The notes under the pieces are model-generated. The model was not told the DNA's origin. It saw only the letters and a list, made by a program, of their open reading frames with translations, and ran no database searches. DNA of 64,000 nt from an uncultured Prevotellaceae bacterium (lineage in GTDB: Bacteria; Bacteroidota; Bacteroidia; Bacteroidales; Bacteroidaceae): assembly GCA_947304115.1 (NCBI GenBank), contig CAMZAE010000007.1:1-64000 (forward strand). Direction: 5' to 3'. Positions within the stretch are counted from its first letter, which is position 1. Every line of letters begins with the position of its first letter. Below, piece by piece: positions 33,965 through 43,789 of the stretch. Made by a program: the position numbers and the translations under genes.

Positions 33965-36049
33965 TTACCTTACCGCAACCTTTCTTCCTTTCATTATATA
34001 AATGCCCTTTGTCAATTTGCCATTGGCCATTTGACGACCGCTCAGGTCATAGACACTTCCTTCGTCAATGGGAGAGAGCTTTGGGGTGGGGCCTTCAATG
34101 CCCACAGATGTACCCTCATCTACGATATAGACATCAATGGTCGGATTGTTCAGGTTGGCATCTGCTGTGGAAAAAGATGTGGATTTCGTGTTCAAGTCGG
34201 AAACAACCAATGTCTGTTCACCACTGAACACAGCCGACTGGCCCCCTTCGGTTGTCACCGTTGCTCCCCAGCCGGCTGGGGTGTATATCCTATAGCCCGT
34301 GATGATATATTCGCCAGAAACACTGATGGTGAACGTTCTGTCCCTGGCCAGATTAAAATTTGTGGTGTTGAAGCCATTGTTGGCATTGTTGCTAATCGTT
34401 ATAATGGGAGCAGGTTCTGCAGAAACCCATTCTTTTGCGGCCCAGCCCCTGCCAACAGCCACTTCGCTGCCACCCTGATAGAAGGTTCCAGAGACACCGT
34501 TTTTATAGGTGACAGTGATTGTCTTGTCCTCTTCATCAGGTTGAGGCATCTCACCAGGCGTGAAGAGTCCCTCGATGCGCACTTCGCCGTCAATGTAGGA
34601 GGCAGGGATGGTATATTCGTGCGTTATCTTGTCGAAGGAAGAGGCGGGGATGGTGACGCTCCTGTACTGGCGGTTGTCGCGCACATACTCTGAGCCGTCT
34701 AAATTATAGCCGTGGGTAATCACAACGCCTGTGTAGGTGAAGTCAGGTGCCGGCACCATCTTGATTTTGACAGCCTGGCCGAAGGGTATGGGCGCATCGC
34801 TCAGGGCAGTGCCTTCTGGTGTCAGGACATCGCCGTTGAGCTGGTTGGCAGAGATAGACACGTTGCTCTCGTGAACATTCAGCAGCACATCTGCCACCGC
34901 ACCGCCATTGGCTGTGAGGAGGTTGTTGGCATTGTCGTTGCCGCCTGCGTCGGCACAGTCCCAGTCCACCTTGAGGCGCATACGGTAGATGCCTGGCTGT
35001 GTGCCTTCGGGAACAGTGAAAGCAGGACAGGTGATAACGCCGTTCACAACGCTGTTGCCGTTGGTCTGGGCGATGCCGTTGCTGTTGTAGCCGCTGAGGA
35101 AGGTGTAGCTCACCAGTTCGCTGCCTTCTGCGGCCCCGTTGTTTGCAATGACGGGCACGAACTGTCCGTCATTGTCCCAATCGACATAGACGTAGCCACT
35201 CATCCATGCGCCCTTGTAGGTCATCTTGACGGTGACTTCGCCGCCTGCCTTGGCAAACACCGTTGCACTTTCTGTAAGGTTGTTGTAAACGGTAGCTGTC
35301 GGTACGGTCACATCCTTCGAAAGCTCGTCAGTAGAAGTGAAGGAAAGCTTGTTGAGTGCACGGTCGGTACGGGTGGGAGTCTGATTGGAATCGAAGTTCA
35401 GCGGATAGTTGATGACCTGATAACGGGGCTTGGGGCTGTCCGAAACCTCGATGTCATCAATATAGGCAATGAAGTCGGAGGTACGCAAATGGGGCGATGC
35501 CAGGTCTGGCACAACAACAAAGCTGTGGACATCCACCGACTCATTGGTTGTGATGGGGAAGACGAGGTCGTTCCACTGCCCCTGGGTGGACAAGGAGGCC
35601 GTCACCCAGAACTGTTCGGTCTCGGGTTTCTGATATTCCCAGTCGTGGCGCTTGCCCAAACCTATCAGCATGACAACGCCTCCTTCGCCCTCTGGCTTGT
35701 TGACCAGCACATGAACATACTTTTTGCTGGTGCCCAGGCAGAAAGGCTCGTTGAGGTCAATGCGTGCGCCAAAGGTGTTGCTGCCGAAACGTGAACGCTG
35801 TACGGCCAGCACATTCTCGCTGGCGTTTGTTGCCACTCCAGGAGCGTCTTTTTCCTCCATATCGGGGTTTGCTGTCAGGGCCACGAACTTACTGCCGTCG
35901 AGGATACCCGTCCGGAAAGGCGACTGCTCCCAAGTGTCATAGACGCCAAGGTTGCGATACTCGTCCGTATTCTCGAATGTGATATGCTGTGCGAATGCCA
36001 AAGAAGGAAGCAAGGCAAACACAAAGGATAATATATGATTCGTTTTCAT
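33965..36049 (-). CDS. Secreted GEVED-domain protein with sorting tail
   Basis: 694 aa. Signal peptide MKTNHILSFVFALLPSLAFAQ. An N-terminal beta-sandwich-like region is followed by a domain with GYVYVDWDNDGQF and YRMRLKVDWDCADAGG, the pattern of GEVED domains that occur with glycan-active secreted proteins. The C terminus VYDLSGRQMANGKLTKGIYI-MKGRKVAVR is a type IX sorting tail, so the protein is surface-attached or secreted. It is the last gene of the glycan locus, 39 nt below GH29. The binding specificity is unknown. Confidence 0.8.
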   Translation of the reverse strand: MKTNHILSFVFALLPSLAFAQHITFENTDEYRNLGVYDTWEQSPFRTGILDGSKFVALTANPDMEEKDAPGVATNASENVLAVQRSRFGSNTFGARIDLNEPFCLGTSKKYVHVLVNKPEGEGGVVMLIGLGKRHDWEYQKPETEQFWVTASLSTQGQWNDLVFPITTNESVDVHSFVVVPDLASPHLRTSDFIAYIDDIEVSDSPKPRYQVINYPLNFDSNQTPTRTDRALNKLSFTSTDELSKDVTVPTATVYNNLTESATVFAKAGGEVTVKMTYKGAWMSGYVYVDWDNDGQFVPVIANNGAAEGSELVSYTFLSGYNSNGIAQTNGNSVVNGVITCPAFTVPEGTQPGIYRMRLKVDWDCADAGGNDNANNLLTANGGAVADVLLNVHESNVSISANQLNGDVLTPEGTALSDAPIPFGQAVKIKMVPAPDFTYTGVVITHGYNLDGSEYVRDNRQYRSVTIPASSFDKITHEYTIPASYIDGEVRIEGLFTPGEMPQPDEEDKTITVTYKNGVSGTFYQGGSEVAVGRGWAAKEWVSAEPAPIITISNNANNGFNTTNFNLARDRTFTISVSGEYIITGYRIYTPAGWGATVTTEGGQSAVFSGEQTLVVSDLNTKSTSFSTADANLNNPTIDVYIVDEGTSVGIEGPTPKLSPIDEGSVYDLSGRQMANGKLTKGIYIMKGRKVAVR

Positions 36050-36088
36050 AATGGTACTCTTTAACTTTCAAATTTCAACTATCAACTC

Positions 36089-37573
36089 TCAATATACCGA
36101 CAGTGTGTGCAGCGTGGGACAGGAGCGGCTGTTCTCGATGGTAATACGCATGTAGCGCGCCTGGACGCCGCTGTATGTGCTGGTGCTGTTGTTCAGAGGC
36201 ACGATGCGCTTGTAGCCTACGGTTGTGGTCGTGGTAGCGCACTTTGTCCAAGAACTGCCGTCGAGACTGGTCTCTATGCTGAACTTGCGGATGCGCTGCC
36301 CCAGCTTGATGTACTCCATCAGCATCACGTAGTGCAACGTCTGCGTCTCTGCCCACTCCACATTGATAGTGGCCGTGTGTTCGCCGTCGTTGGTGGCCCA
36401 ATAGGTGTCCTTGTCTCCGTCTGTCAGGTTGCTGACTTCGTAGTTTCGTGCCGAGCCTGCTGTGCGTGTGGTGGATGCCGTTACGGAAGCGGCGTCGGCC
36501 ATCAAGTCTGTGCCGAGACGTTCTTGGAGCATCGTTCCTAATTGTTGAAGCACTGTCACGTCAGCCTGTGGTAACTCGCCAGCCTGGTCGGGCGGGAAGT
36601 TAAGGATGAGGGTGGCATTGCGGCCAACGGTCTCCAGGTAGATTTTGAACAGGGCCTCTGCACTCTTGGGACTCTCGCCGCTGTGCCAGAACCAGCCTTT
36701 GTCTGTGGCCTTGGCATCGCTCTCGCCGGCGCGCCACTTCCATTGGTTCTCGTTGCCGCTCTCGCCGTAGCCCATGGCCCAGTTGGTCTCGCCTGCCCAG
36801 CCAGCCTCGTTGCCGATCCAGCGGGCTTCATCGCCCACGCCCCAGATGACGCAGTTAGGGGCAATGGCATGAACCGTGTCGCGCAGGTTGGGAATGTCGT
36901 AGTAGGAAGAGGCATCGGAGATGGTGCGCTTGGTGTTGGCACCGCCGTAGTAGCCGGCATGGTCGCTGCCAGTGGCACCGTCGAACCACATCTCGAACTG
37001 GTCGCTGCCATACTTTGCAAGCTCCAGACATTGTGGCAGGAACACCTTGTTTACATAGTTGCTGGTGCCGTCGCCCCAGTAGGCACTGTTCAAGTCCCAG
37101 GGTGAGACATAAAAGCCGTACTTCATATCCAGGTCGCGAGCGGCTTCTGAGAACGCCTGTGGGATGTTGGTGTTACGTCCGTTCTCATTGCCTGCATTCA
37201 CGATGCTGTGCGTGGTCGTGGCGGTAGGCCAGAGGCAAAAACCGTCGTGATGTTTCACTACGGCAATACCGCCTTTCATGCCTGCTGCCTTGACTGCTTC
37301 GAGCCATTGGCGCGGATTAGGAACTTTGGTCGGCGCGAACTTACTTTCCGCCTCGCTGCCATTGCCCCACTCGGCATTGGTGAACGTGTTCATGCCGAAA
37401 TGGAAGAAGGCATAGAACTCCGTTTCCTGCCACAGCAGTTGGCGTTGGCTCGGCACAGGATGGACAGGAGCAGGCTCGTTGTCGGGATTCGGCAGCGTCT
37501 CATTATTGAGCTGCCCGTTGACAGCGATGCTGAACGCCAGCATCGTCATCGTAAAGAAAACATGTCTTCTCAT
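36089..37573 (-). CDS. GH29 alpha-L-fucosidase with F5/8C-type C terminus
   Basis: 494 aa. Signal peptide MRRHVFFTMTMLAFSIAVNGQ. The GH29 catalytic barrel shows EFYAFFHFGMNTFTNAEWG, VVKHHDGFCLWPT and FEMWFDGATGS, whose Asp is the expected nucleophile. The C-terminal 130 residues (YEVSNLTDGDKDTYWATNDG, VQARYMRITIE) look like a discoidin (F5/8C, CBM32-like) module. It would remove terminal alpha-fucose in the periplasm or at the surface. It lies downstream of SusD and a GTAT microsatellite. Confidence 0.93.
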   Translation of the reverse strand: MRRHVFFTMTMLAFSIAVNGQLNNETLPNPDNEPAPVHPVPSQRQLLWQETEFYAFFHFGMNTFTNAEWGNGSEAESKFAPTKVPNPRQWLEAVKAAGMKGGIAVVKHHDGFCLWPTATTTHSIVNAGNENGRNTNIPQAFSEAARDLDMKYGFYVSPWDLNSAYWGDGTSNYVNKVFLPQCLELAKYGSDQFEMWFDGATGSDHAGYYGGANTKRTISDASSYYDIPNLRDTVHAIAPNCVIWGVGDEARWIGNEAGWAGETNWAMGYGESGNENQWKWRAGESDAKATDKGWFWHSGESPKSAEALFKIYLETVGRNATLILNFPPDQAGELPQADVTVLQQLGTMLQERLGTDLMADAASVTASTTRTAGSARNYEVSNLTDGDKDTYWATNDGEHTATINVEWAETQTLHYVMLMEYIKLGQRIRKFSIETSLDGSSWTKCATTTTTVGYKRIVPLNNSTSTYSGVQARYMRITIENSRSCPTLHTLSVY

Positions 37574-37631
37574 GGTAATGAATGGTTATTGAATGATTGG
37601 TTTTGTATCATCGTAAGAGGGAAACGCACGG

Positions 37632-37665
37632 CGGCATCCTGAGCCATTATTGGCACAGGATGCCG
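37632..37665 (-). terminator. Strong hairpin between susD and GH29
   Basis: CGGCATCCTG/CAGGATGCCG with an inner GCCA/TGGC, without a T-run afterwards. It could attenuate transcription or protect the upstream susD mRNA. Confidence 0.5.
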
Positions 37666-37701
37666 TCGGTATTTTGGGGCTTCCTTGTTTGACCGCTTAG
37701 C

Positions 37702-37741
37702 GTATGTATGTATGTATGTATGTATGTATGTATGTATGTAT
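37702..37741. repeat. (GTAT)10 microsatellite
   Basis: Ten perfect GTAT copies, 128 nt upstream of the GH29 start and below the susD stop. Copy number could vary by slippage. The track ORF with TYIHTYIH repeats is a reading of this array. Confidence 0.95.
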
Positions 37742-37785
37742 GTGCGAGGCATACATAATTATTAGTTCACGCATAACTTGTCGTT

Positions 37786-39780
37786 TCATTCGCAGTCGTA
37801 GGTGTAGTCTGCCGGGCCGTCAGCCGTTGTGGGCCAGCCTGGGTTTTGATAGAGCATACTGAGTCCAAGAGACGTTTCTGTGACACCATTCGGGCTGATG
37901 CACAACAAGAATTCAGCGACGGGTACAGGCTCAAGATAGTGAGGCTTGGGGAAGTTGTACCCCGAATAGGCTGCGCTGGACGCCAATACCTGCAGTGGTC
38001 GTATATAGACAGAAAGTCCGCTTTGCGACACCACATCGGGCGAGAGTTCGCGGGTTGGGTTGGTGTAGAGCTGCTGGTTGCTTGTGCCCCAAAGGTGGAA
38101 GCCCTCTGGCTGGTAGTTACGCATCATGTCGAGTGCCCGCCAACGCTTGAGGTCATCCAGGCGCATACCTTCGGCAATGAACTCGCAACGCCTCTCGCGT
38201 CGGATATTGTACAAGGTCTTGTCTATCTCTTGCCCGTGCGACCATACAGCAAGGTCGTTTTCCTTGTCAAGTTGTGTGGCATTGATAGTCTTTGTGTAGT
38301 TTTCGTCAACACCGGCACGCCTGCGCAGCGCCTTCCAGTACTTGTCGCAATTCCCGTCCAGATTGCCGTGGCGCATATAATAGGCTTCGAGGTAGTTCAG
38401 GTAACACTCGGCAGCGCGGAGGATAGGTACAGCCGTAGTGCAGTTGTACTGTGTGCGCTGCTCGCCGCCCGGATCGTTGGCTGTGTAGTGGTTGATGTCG
38501 TAGTTGCCCACAAGCCATTTGCAGATGTCGTAGCCCGTAGTGGATTTTTCGTTTCCGGAGTTATAGATAAAGGGCTTGTTGTAGAAGGTCGTATCGTTGA
38601 CATTCTTGCCCTGCTCGGCGTCGAAGTGTGTTGTGATATAGCGTCCGGCTGCTCGCACACTGCCTGTGAGACGCAAGTCGCGCCCTTGAAACTCGGTATA
38701 TGTGTCCTTTGTATCGCCACGATAACCGCTACCGCCAGCATAGATAGGCAAGCCGTTGGTCATAAGGAAACTGTTGACCAGTGCGCGTGTGGCTCCGCAG
38801 CCCCCGCCATTCTTCAGGAAGGCAGAACAACTGTGTGTAAGGACTCCCTTCTGATAGTAACGCGCAAGGATAACCTCGCCGTCTGCGGGGAACTCAGTTT
38901 TGTAGTTGTTGAACATTGCCTGATAGTCTGCATCTAATGCCCGGCGTTCTGCCACATGTCCTGCCGCAGCGATGGCTTCGTCGAGGAAGTAGTTGACCTC
39001 TGCCTCTGCCGAGCCGCTCTCAAAAGCAAAGTCCGGCCATGTGGTTGCTCCCGGCCACTTGCTGTTTCCAGGAACGAAACAGGTGCCGGCATGATAGCGT
39101 TCCCATGATGCTTCGTAGAGTGCAACACGGGAAAGCAGGGCGTATGCAGCATCCTTACAGATACGTCCGGATTCGGGAGCTTCATCTTGCAACAAGCTGG
39201 TAGCCTCTTTGAGGTCGTTGATGATGAAGCGGGCCACCTCGTTGCGGGGATAGCGTCGGCTGATTTCGGTGAGTGCGGACTCGTCGTCGGCCTGCATGGA
39301 GGTGAGCAAAGGCACGTCGCCATAGGTGCGTAGCAAACGGAAGTATTCCCAGGCACGGAAGAAGTAGGCTTCGCCCCAGTAGTGCCGCGCCAATTCTGCT
39401 GGTGTGGCTTCATTGATAGCGGCTTCTATTTTCCCTAATGTAAAGTTGATGGCTCTCAGTCGGTTAAAGTTCCAAACAAGATTGTTGTTGCTTTGGGCCT
39501 GTGTCTTGTAGTCACCATTGTCGAGGAAGAGGGCGTAATAACTTGCGCTGCACTGGTTGTCGCTCTGGCAGTCGGCGGAATAGGTGCCGCCCCAAATGGC
39601 ATTGTTCTGTGGCAAGTATTTGTAAAGGTCGTTGACGGCCAGCTTGAAATGGTCTGCCGTATGGAAATATGCCTCTTCGTTCTTGAACGATATTGGTTCC
39701 TTGTCAAGGAAATCATTGCACGATGAGAGACCTATCGTTGCAACGACAACACATAATATAATATATAATGTATGTTTCAT
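37786..39780 (-). CDS. SusD/RagB-family glycan-binding lipoprotein
   Basis: 664 aa. Lipoprotein signal (IGLSSCNDFLDKEP, Cys after LSS) anchoring it to the outer membrane surface. Typical SusD features: the N-terminal NDFLDKEPISFKNEEAYF, TPR-like helices with AEAYFFRAWEYFRLLRTYGD-like sequence, and PILRAAECYLNYLEA with RRAGVDEN near the C terminus. It forms the lid of the SusC channel and captures glycans. 57 nt below susC. Confidence 0.95.
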   Translation of the reverse strand: MKHTLYIILCVVVATIGLSSCNDFLDKEPISFKNEEAYFHTADHFKLAVNDLYKYLPQNNAIWGGTYSADCQSDNQCSASYYALFLDNGDYKTQAQSNNNLVWNFNRLRAINFTLGKIEAAINEATPAELARHYWGEAYFFRAWEYFRLLRTYGDVPLLTSMQADDESALTEISRRYPRNEVARFIINDLKEATSLLQDEAPESGRICKDAAYALLSRVALYEASWERYHAGTCFVPGNSKWPGATTWPDFAFESGSAEAEVNYFLDEAIAAAGHVAERRALDADYQAMFNNYKTEFPADGEVILARYYQKGVLTHSCSAFLKNGGGCGATRALVNSFLMTNGLPIYAGGSGYRGDTKDTYTEFQGRDLRLTGSVRAAGRYITTHFDAEQGKNVNDTTFYNKPFIYNSGNEKSTTGYDICKWLVGNYDINHYTANDPGGEQRTQYNCTTAVPILRAAECYLNYLEAYYMRHGNLDGNCDKYWKALRRRAGVDENYTKTINATQLDKENDLAVWSHGQEIDKTLYNIRRERRCEFIAEGMRLDDLKRWRALDMMRNYQPEGFHLWGTSNQQLYTNPTRELSPDVVSQSGLSVYIRPLQVLASSAAYSGYNFPKPHYLEPVPVAEFLLCISPNGVTETSLGLSMLYQNPGWPTTADGPADYTYDCE

Positions 39781-39836
39781 CTTTTTAATGAAGAATGAAG
39801 AATTTGCTACCGTATGGATACGTTTCTCTTTAACTT

Positions 39837-42800
39837 TTAGAAAGTAGCGTTGACACCCACAGAATAGGTGCGGTAGTTTGGATAAACCTTGCCGGCACCG
39901 TATCCTCCGCCATTGTCTATGCCTTCGGGGTCGAAGATACGCAGTTTTGTGAAGGTGAGCAGGTTCTCGACAGAAAGGTACAGGCGGGCATTCTTGACGT
40001 ATTTGTCCAGGCGCGTGCCCTTTGGCAGCGAGAAGCCAATCTGTACGTTCTTTAGGCGCACATAGGCTGCGTTTTGCAGATAGCGGTCAGAGGCTTGGAT
40101 GTTGTTGCGGTCTGTGCGGATGCGTCCATAGTAGGGATCGAGGTTGGCACCAAGTTCCGAACCTGCATAGCGGAAGTAATCCAAATGGTCTGTGTAGAAG
40201 TTGCGCTGCCACTCGCCAGCCATGCCATAGAATGGTGCACAGTTCTCAAAGAGGAAGTCGCGTTTCCCGACACCCTGCAGGTAGATTCGGAAATCGAACC
40301 ACTTGTAGTCGCCTTGCAAGGTCAGGGAGAAGGCATAGTGTGGTGTGGAGTTGCCAATACGCCTCATGTCGCCATGGTCGTTAAGTGTGGCACTGCCGGC
40401 ATCCACCTTGCCGTCTCCGTTGAGGTCGGCATACATCAGGTCTCCGCCGCCCCAGTTGGAGCCAATGGAACTCTGAGACACCGTCGCCAGATAATTGTTC
40501 ATCTCGTCGTCGTTCCTTGCAACACCAAGAACATGGTATCCCCAAATCTCGCCAAGCTCTTTTCCCTCGTACCAATAGTTGCCGTTGCGGAGTGTTGCAC
40601 TTTCCCCGAAGCATTGGTTTGTGGGTGTGTAGTACTTGGTGATGATGGATTTGTAGTCAGAGAGGTTTGCGGTGATGCTGTAGTTGAACTTGCCGATTCG
40701 GTCACGCCAGGAAAGTTCCACTTCCCAACCTCTGGTGCGCAGTTCTGCATTGTTTGTTCTTGGAGCCGCAGCACCATAGAGTGCAGAAAGCGACTTTGCG
40801 GGGCCAATCATATCCTTGGTGGTGCGCTCGTACCAGTCGAATGCGCCTGTCAGACGTCCGGCAAAGAGGGAAAAGTCTATACCCAGGTCTTTGTTGACGA
40901 TGGTTTCCCAAGTAAGGGATGTGGAGTAGGGGGAGTAAACCGGCAACGAAGACTGCTGCTGCCCGCCCAGTACCAAGGATGTCGTATTGACATACATCGC
41001 CTGGAAATAGGGGTAGAACGAGGAGGTGTTTTGGTTTCCCAGCGTGCCGTATGAGGCACGGAGTTTCAGGTTGTCCAAGAACTTTTCTTTTGCGCGTGCC
41101 ATGAAAGGCTCCTCGCTGATATTCCAACCGGCAGAGAAGGAGGGGAAGAATCCCCATCTTTGGTCTTTTGGGAATCGGCTGGCTCCGTCGGCGCGGAAAT
41201 TCACTTCGGCCAAATAGCGGTTTTTGTAGTCGTAGTTGGCACGTCCGAAAAAGCCCAACGAAGACCATTCGCCCTGTATGTTGGAGTCGAGGTGTTTGTA
41301 AACCATGCCCTCCAGCGTGGAAGGATAGTTGTAGTCGGCGTAGCGGTCGGTCTCTATTTTGTAGTACTCGCTTTGTTCACCCGCCAAGAAGGTGAAATTG
41401 TGTCCAGAGTTCAAATTCAGGTGGTAGTCCGTATAGATGTTGGTCTCGAAGTAGTTGACCTTTGACTTTGCCTTTTCCAAATAGGTCTCGCCACCTGCCG
41501 GACTCACGTCGAATGTGCCGGTGCTGGCTTTGACGTTGTGCTCGTTGGCCGTGATGTCGCGGAAGGCGGTCAGGTATTCCACGCGTCCCGACGGCATGTG
41601 GTAGGTCATGGGATTGAAGGTGCGCGTATAAGGATTGCGCTCGATGCGACTGTTGATTTCTGCGTGAATCTTCCAATCCTTGATTGGCTCCACGATGACA
41701 TTGAGCTGATTGTAGATCTTGTTGGTCTTGTTTTTTATGCGTCCGCCTTCCAGGATAGGTTGCATCATGGAGTCCTCGTGATATTCCCCATTGTAGGGAT
41801 TAATTAATGGAATCACGGGTGATGTGCGTCCCAGGTTGTGGAAGAACAGGTCGTCCATGACCGACGGCTTTTCGTTGCGGTCGGAGGCAAAGCGCGTGCT
41901 CCATCCCAATGTCAGGTACTTGTTGATGTGTGCCGTGATTTTTCCGGCCACGTTGTAGCGCAGATACTGCTCGTCGGCGTATTTGAAGAGTCCTGTTTGC
42001 GACATGACGTTTCCCGACACGCGGTAATCGATTGCCTTTGTGCTGCCGCTAACGCTAATGTTATGCTCGTGGCTGACGGTCTGGTTCTTCACATAGACAT
42101 CATACCAGTTTGTGTTGCCATAGCCCGCTTGGTTCTTGTACCAGGTGTCCAGTGTTTCGTAATAGCCCATACTTTCTTTGGACGTGCCGTTCTGGAAAGC
42201 CTCTATCTTGGCGAGATGTTCGGTGGTGAAGGGAGGGGTGCCACCTGAGTTCCGATACGCATCGTTGAGCATGTAGGCGTATGTGAGGCCGTTCACCGTA
42301 TTGGGTATTGAGACGGGCTGCTGGATACGCACATTGCTTGAATAGTTCACGGTGACAGGCCGTTTGTGTGCTCCCGAACCGTTCTTGGTGGTAATCAGTA
42401 TGACGCCGAAGGGTGCACGTGAGCCATAGACGGATGCTGATGCGGCATCTTTCAGGACGGAGATGTTTTCGATGTCGGCAGGGTTCAGGGTGTTGATGTC
42501 GCCCTCCATGCCGTCAATCAGTATCAGTGGCGAGGAATTGGAGTCCTCGCCCAGATTGCCCATGCCTCGGATGTTGATGTTCTTTGAGGAACCTGGTGCG
42601 CCGCCGGCATCGCTGGAGATGTTCAAGCCGGCCACCACGCCTTGAAGAGATTCTACGGCGTTGGCCGTTGGGCGGTCCTTGAGCGAGGCATCGTCAATGG
42701 TCTTGACGGCTCCCGTTGCATTGATTTTCTTCTGGGTGGCAAAGCCCACAATGACGACTTCTTCCAATACTTTGGAGTCTTCCTTGAGGAGAATCGTGAA

Positions 42801-43076
42801 GTTGGTTTTGCCATTCACGTCCACATCTTGTGTCTGACATCCGATGTATGAGACGCTCAGGTGGGCATTCCGACTGGAAAGTGTCAGGGTGAACTTGCCG
42901 TCGATATTGGTCAGTGCGCCATTGGTGGGGTTTCCTTTTTCGATGACATTGGCACCAATGGCTGGCTCGTTGTCCTCAAGGATAACCACGCCTTGCACCG
43001 TATGCTGTGCCTTCATGGCTGTCGAGAGCAACAGGCAGCCAAGGAACAGATAAAAGTGTTGTCTGAGAGAATCCAT
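39837..43076 (-). CDS. SusC/RagA-family TonB-dependent transporter
   Basis: 1079 aa, outer membrane. Order: signal peptide, carboxypeptidase-regulatory-like domain (about 25-105, VQGVVILEDNEPAIGANV), TonB box region and plug domain (FATQKKINATGAVKTIDDAS, IRGMGNLGEDSNSSPLILID), then a 22-strand beta barrel ending in YRTYSVGVNATF. It imports oligosaccharides with SusD, powered by TonB-ExbBD. 38 nt below the 43114 lipoprotein gene. Confidence 0.96.
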   Translation of the reverse strand: MDSLRQHFYLFLGCLLLSTAMKAQHTVQGVVILEDNEPAIGANVIEKGNPTNGALTNIDGKFTLTLSSRNAHLSVSYIGCQTQDVDVNGKTNFTILLKEDSKVLEEVVIVGFATQKKINATGAVKTIDDASLKDRPTANAVESLQGVVAGLNISSDAGGAPGSSKNINIRGMGNLGEDSNSSPLILIDGMEGDINTLNPADIENISVLKDAASASVYGSRAPFGVILITTKNGSGAHKRPVTVNYSSNVRIQQPVSIPNTVNGLTYAYMLNDAYRNSGGTPPFTTEHLAKIEAFQNGTSKESMGYYETLDTWYKNQAGYGNTNWYDVYVKNQTVSHEHNISVSGSTKAIDYRVSGNVMSQTGLFKYADEQYLRYNVAGKITAHINKYLTLGWSTRFASDRNEKPSVMDDLFFHNLGRTSPVIPLINPYNGEYHEDSMMQPILEGGRIKNKTNKIYNQLNVIVEPIKDWKIHAEINSRIERNPYTRTFNPMTYHMPSGRVEYLTAFRDITANEHNVKASTGTFDVSPAGGETYLEKAKSKVNYFETNIYTDYHLNLNSGHNFTFLAGEQSEYYKIETDRYADYNYPSTLEGMVYKHLDSNIQGEWSSLGFFGRANYDYKNRYLAEVNFRADGASRFPKDQRWGFFPSFSAGWNISEEPFMARAKEKFLDNLKLRASYGTLGNQNTSSFYPYFQAMYVNTTSLVLGGQQQSSLPVYSPYSTSLTWETIVNKDLGIDFSLFAGRLTGAFDWYERTTKDMIGPAKSLSALYGAAAPRTNNAELRTRGWEVELSWRDRIGKFNYSITANLSDYKSIITKYYTPTNQCFGESATLRNGNYWYEGKELGEIWGYHVLGVARNDDEMNNYLATVSQSSIGSNWGGGDLMYADLNGDGKVDAGSATLNDHGDMRRIGNSTPHYAFSLTLQGDYKWFDFRIYLQGVGKRDFLFENCAPFYGMAGEWQRNFYTDHLDYFRYAGSELGANLDPYYGRIRTDRNNIQASDRYLQNAAYVRLKNVQIGFSLPKGTRLDKYVKNARLYLSVENLLTFTKLRIFDPEGIDNGGGYGAGKVYPNYRTYSVGVNATF

Positions 43077-43111
43077 TAGAAAAGGATTAGAGATTAAGGA
43101 TTAGGGAATAG
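43076..43111. repeat. GGATTAG heptamers between susC and the lipoprotein gene
   Basis: Inverted orientation of the TAATCCC-type arrays, filling the gap between two genes. Confidence 0.7.
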
Positions 43112-43113
43112 GG

Positions 43114-43764
43114 CTACTTGTCCTTCTCTCCGGCCTGGCCGAAGTTCAGTTGGTACATTACCGTGCTGTCGGAGGTATAGATGTACTGGGGAACCAATTC
43201 CTTGCGACTGTAATTCTTGTTGCGGAGAGTACGGAAATAGAAATAGCCGTCGCCGCCGCCCATGAGGGAGGAGCCTCCTGTACGAAGGTTGTAGTTGAAG
43301 AACCACTGTGCCTTTTCGGGAGCATACTGGGGTGCATGCCACAGCGCATTACTCTTGATATGAATGGTAAAGGTATCGGCCTTTGACTCCAGTTTGATGA
43401 GTTTCATCTTGTGAAAGACACCCTTCTTGCCTGTGAGGAATTTGACGGGCGTGGTGGTGATGATGAGGTTTCCATCATTGCCTATCACGGGAATTTTCTT
43501 CCCTTTTTCGTTCAGGACGAAGTCGCCGTTGGCATCCGTTTCAAAGGTGGTGTCTCTCCTGTCGTAGGTGTCGGTATAGGCTGTGTCATAGACTGCCTCT
43601 TCCTCCAGGACATAGCTTTGCCCGAGGGTGGAAGTCACCAGCAGAGGATCCATGGACAGCTCTGACTTGAGGTTGAAGTCGCCAGGATTCTCGACCTTCT
43701 CCTCACAGGAGAGGAAAAGGTCGAGAGTCAGACCGAGGAGGGCAAAGCCTAAGATTTTTTTCAT
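43114..43764 (-). CDS. Putative surface glycan-binding lipoprotein
   Basis: 216 aa. A lipoprotein signal ends in FLSCEE (Cys). The body is beta-rich and of unknown family: LVTSTLGQSYVLEEEAVYDT, then IIKS-type repeats and FFNYNLRTGGSSLMGGGDGY. Position directly upstream of susC suggests a surface accessory protein, but no carbohydrate-binding motif is identified. Confidence 0.55.
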   Translation of the reverse strand: MKKILGFALLGLTLDLFLSCEEKVENPGDFNLKSELSMDPLLVTSTLGQSYVLEEEAVYDTAYTDTYDRRDTTFETDANGDFVLNEKGKKIPVIGNDGNLIITTTPVKFLTGKKGVFHKMKLIKLESKADTFTIHIKSNALWHAPQYAPEKAQWFFNYNLRTGGSSLMGGGDGYFYFRTLRNKNYSRKELVPQYIYTSDSTVMYQLNFGQAGEKDK

Positions 43765-43789
43765 GGTTTTACCTTTTCATTCATTTATT

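Noticed and set aside
37570-37752. ORF with TYIHTYIH repeats
   Set aside because: Translation of the (GTAT)10 tract.
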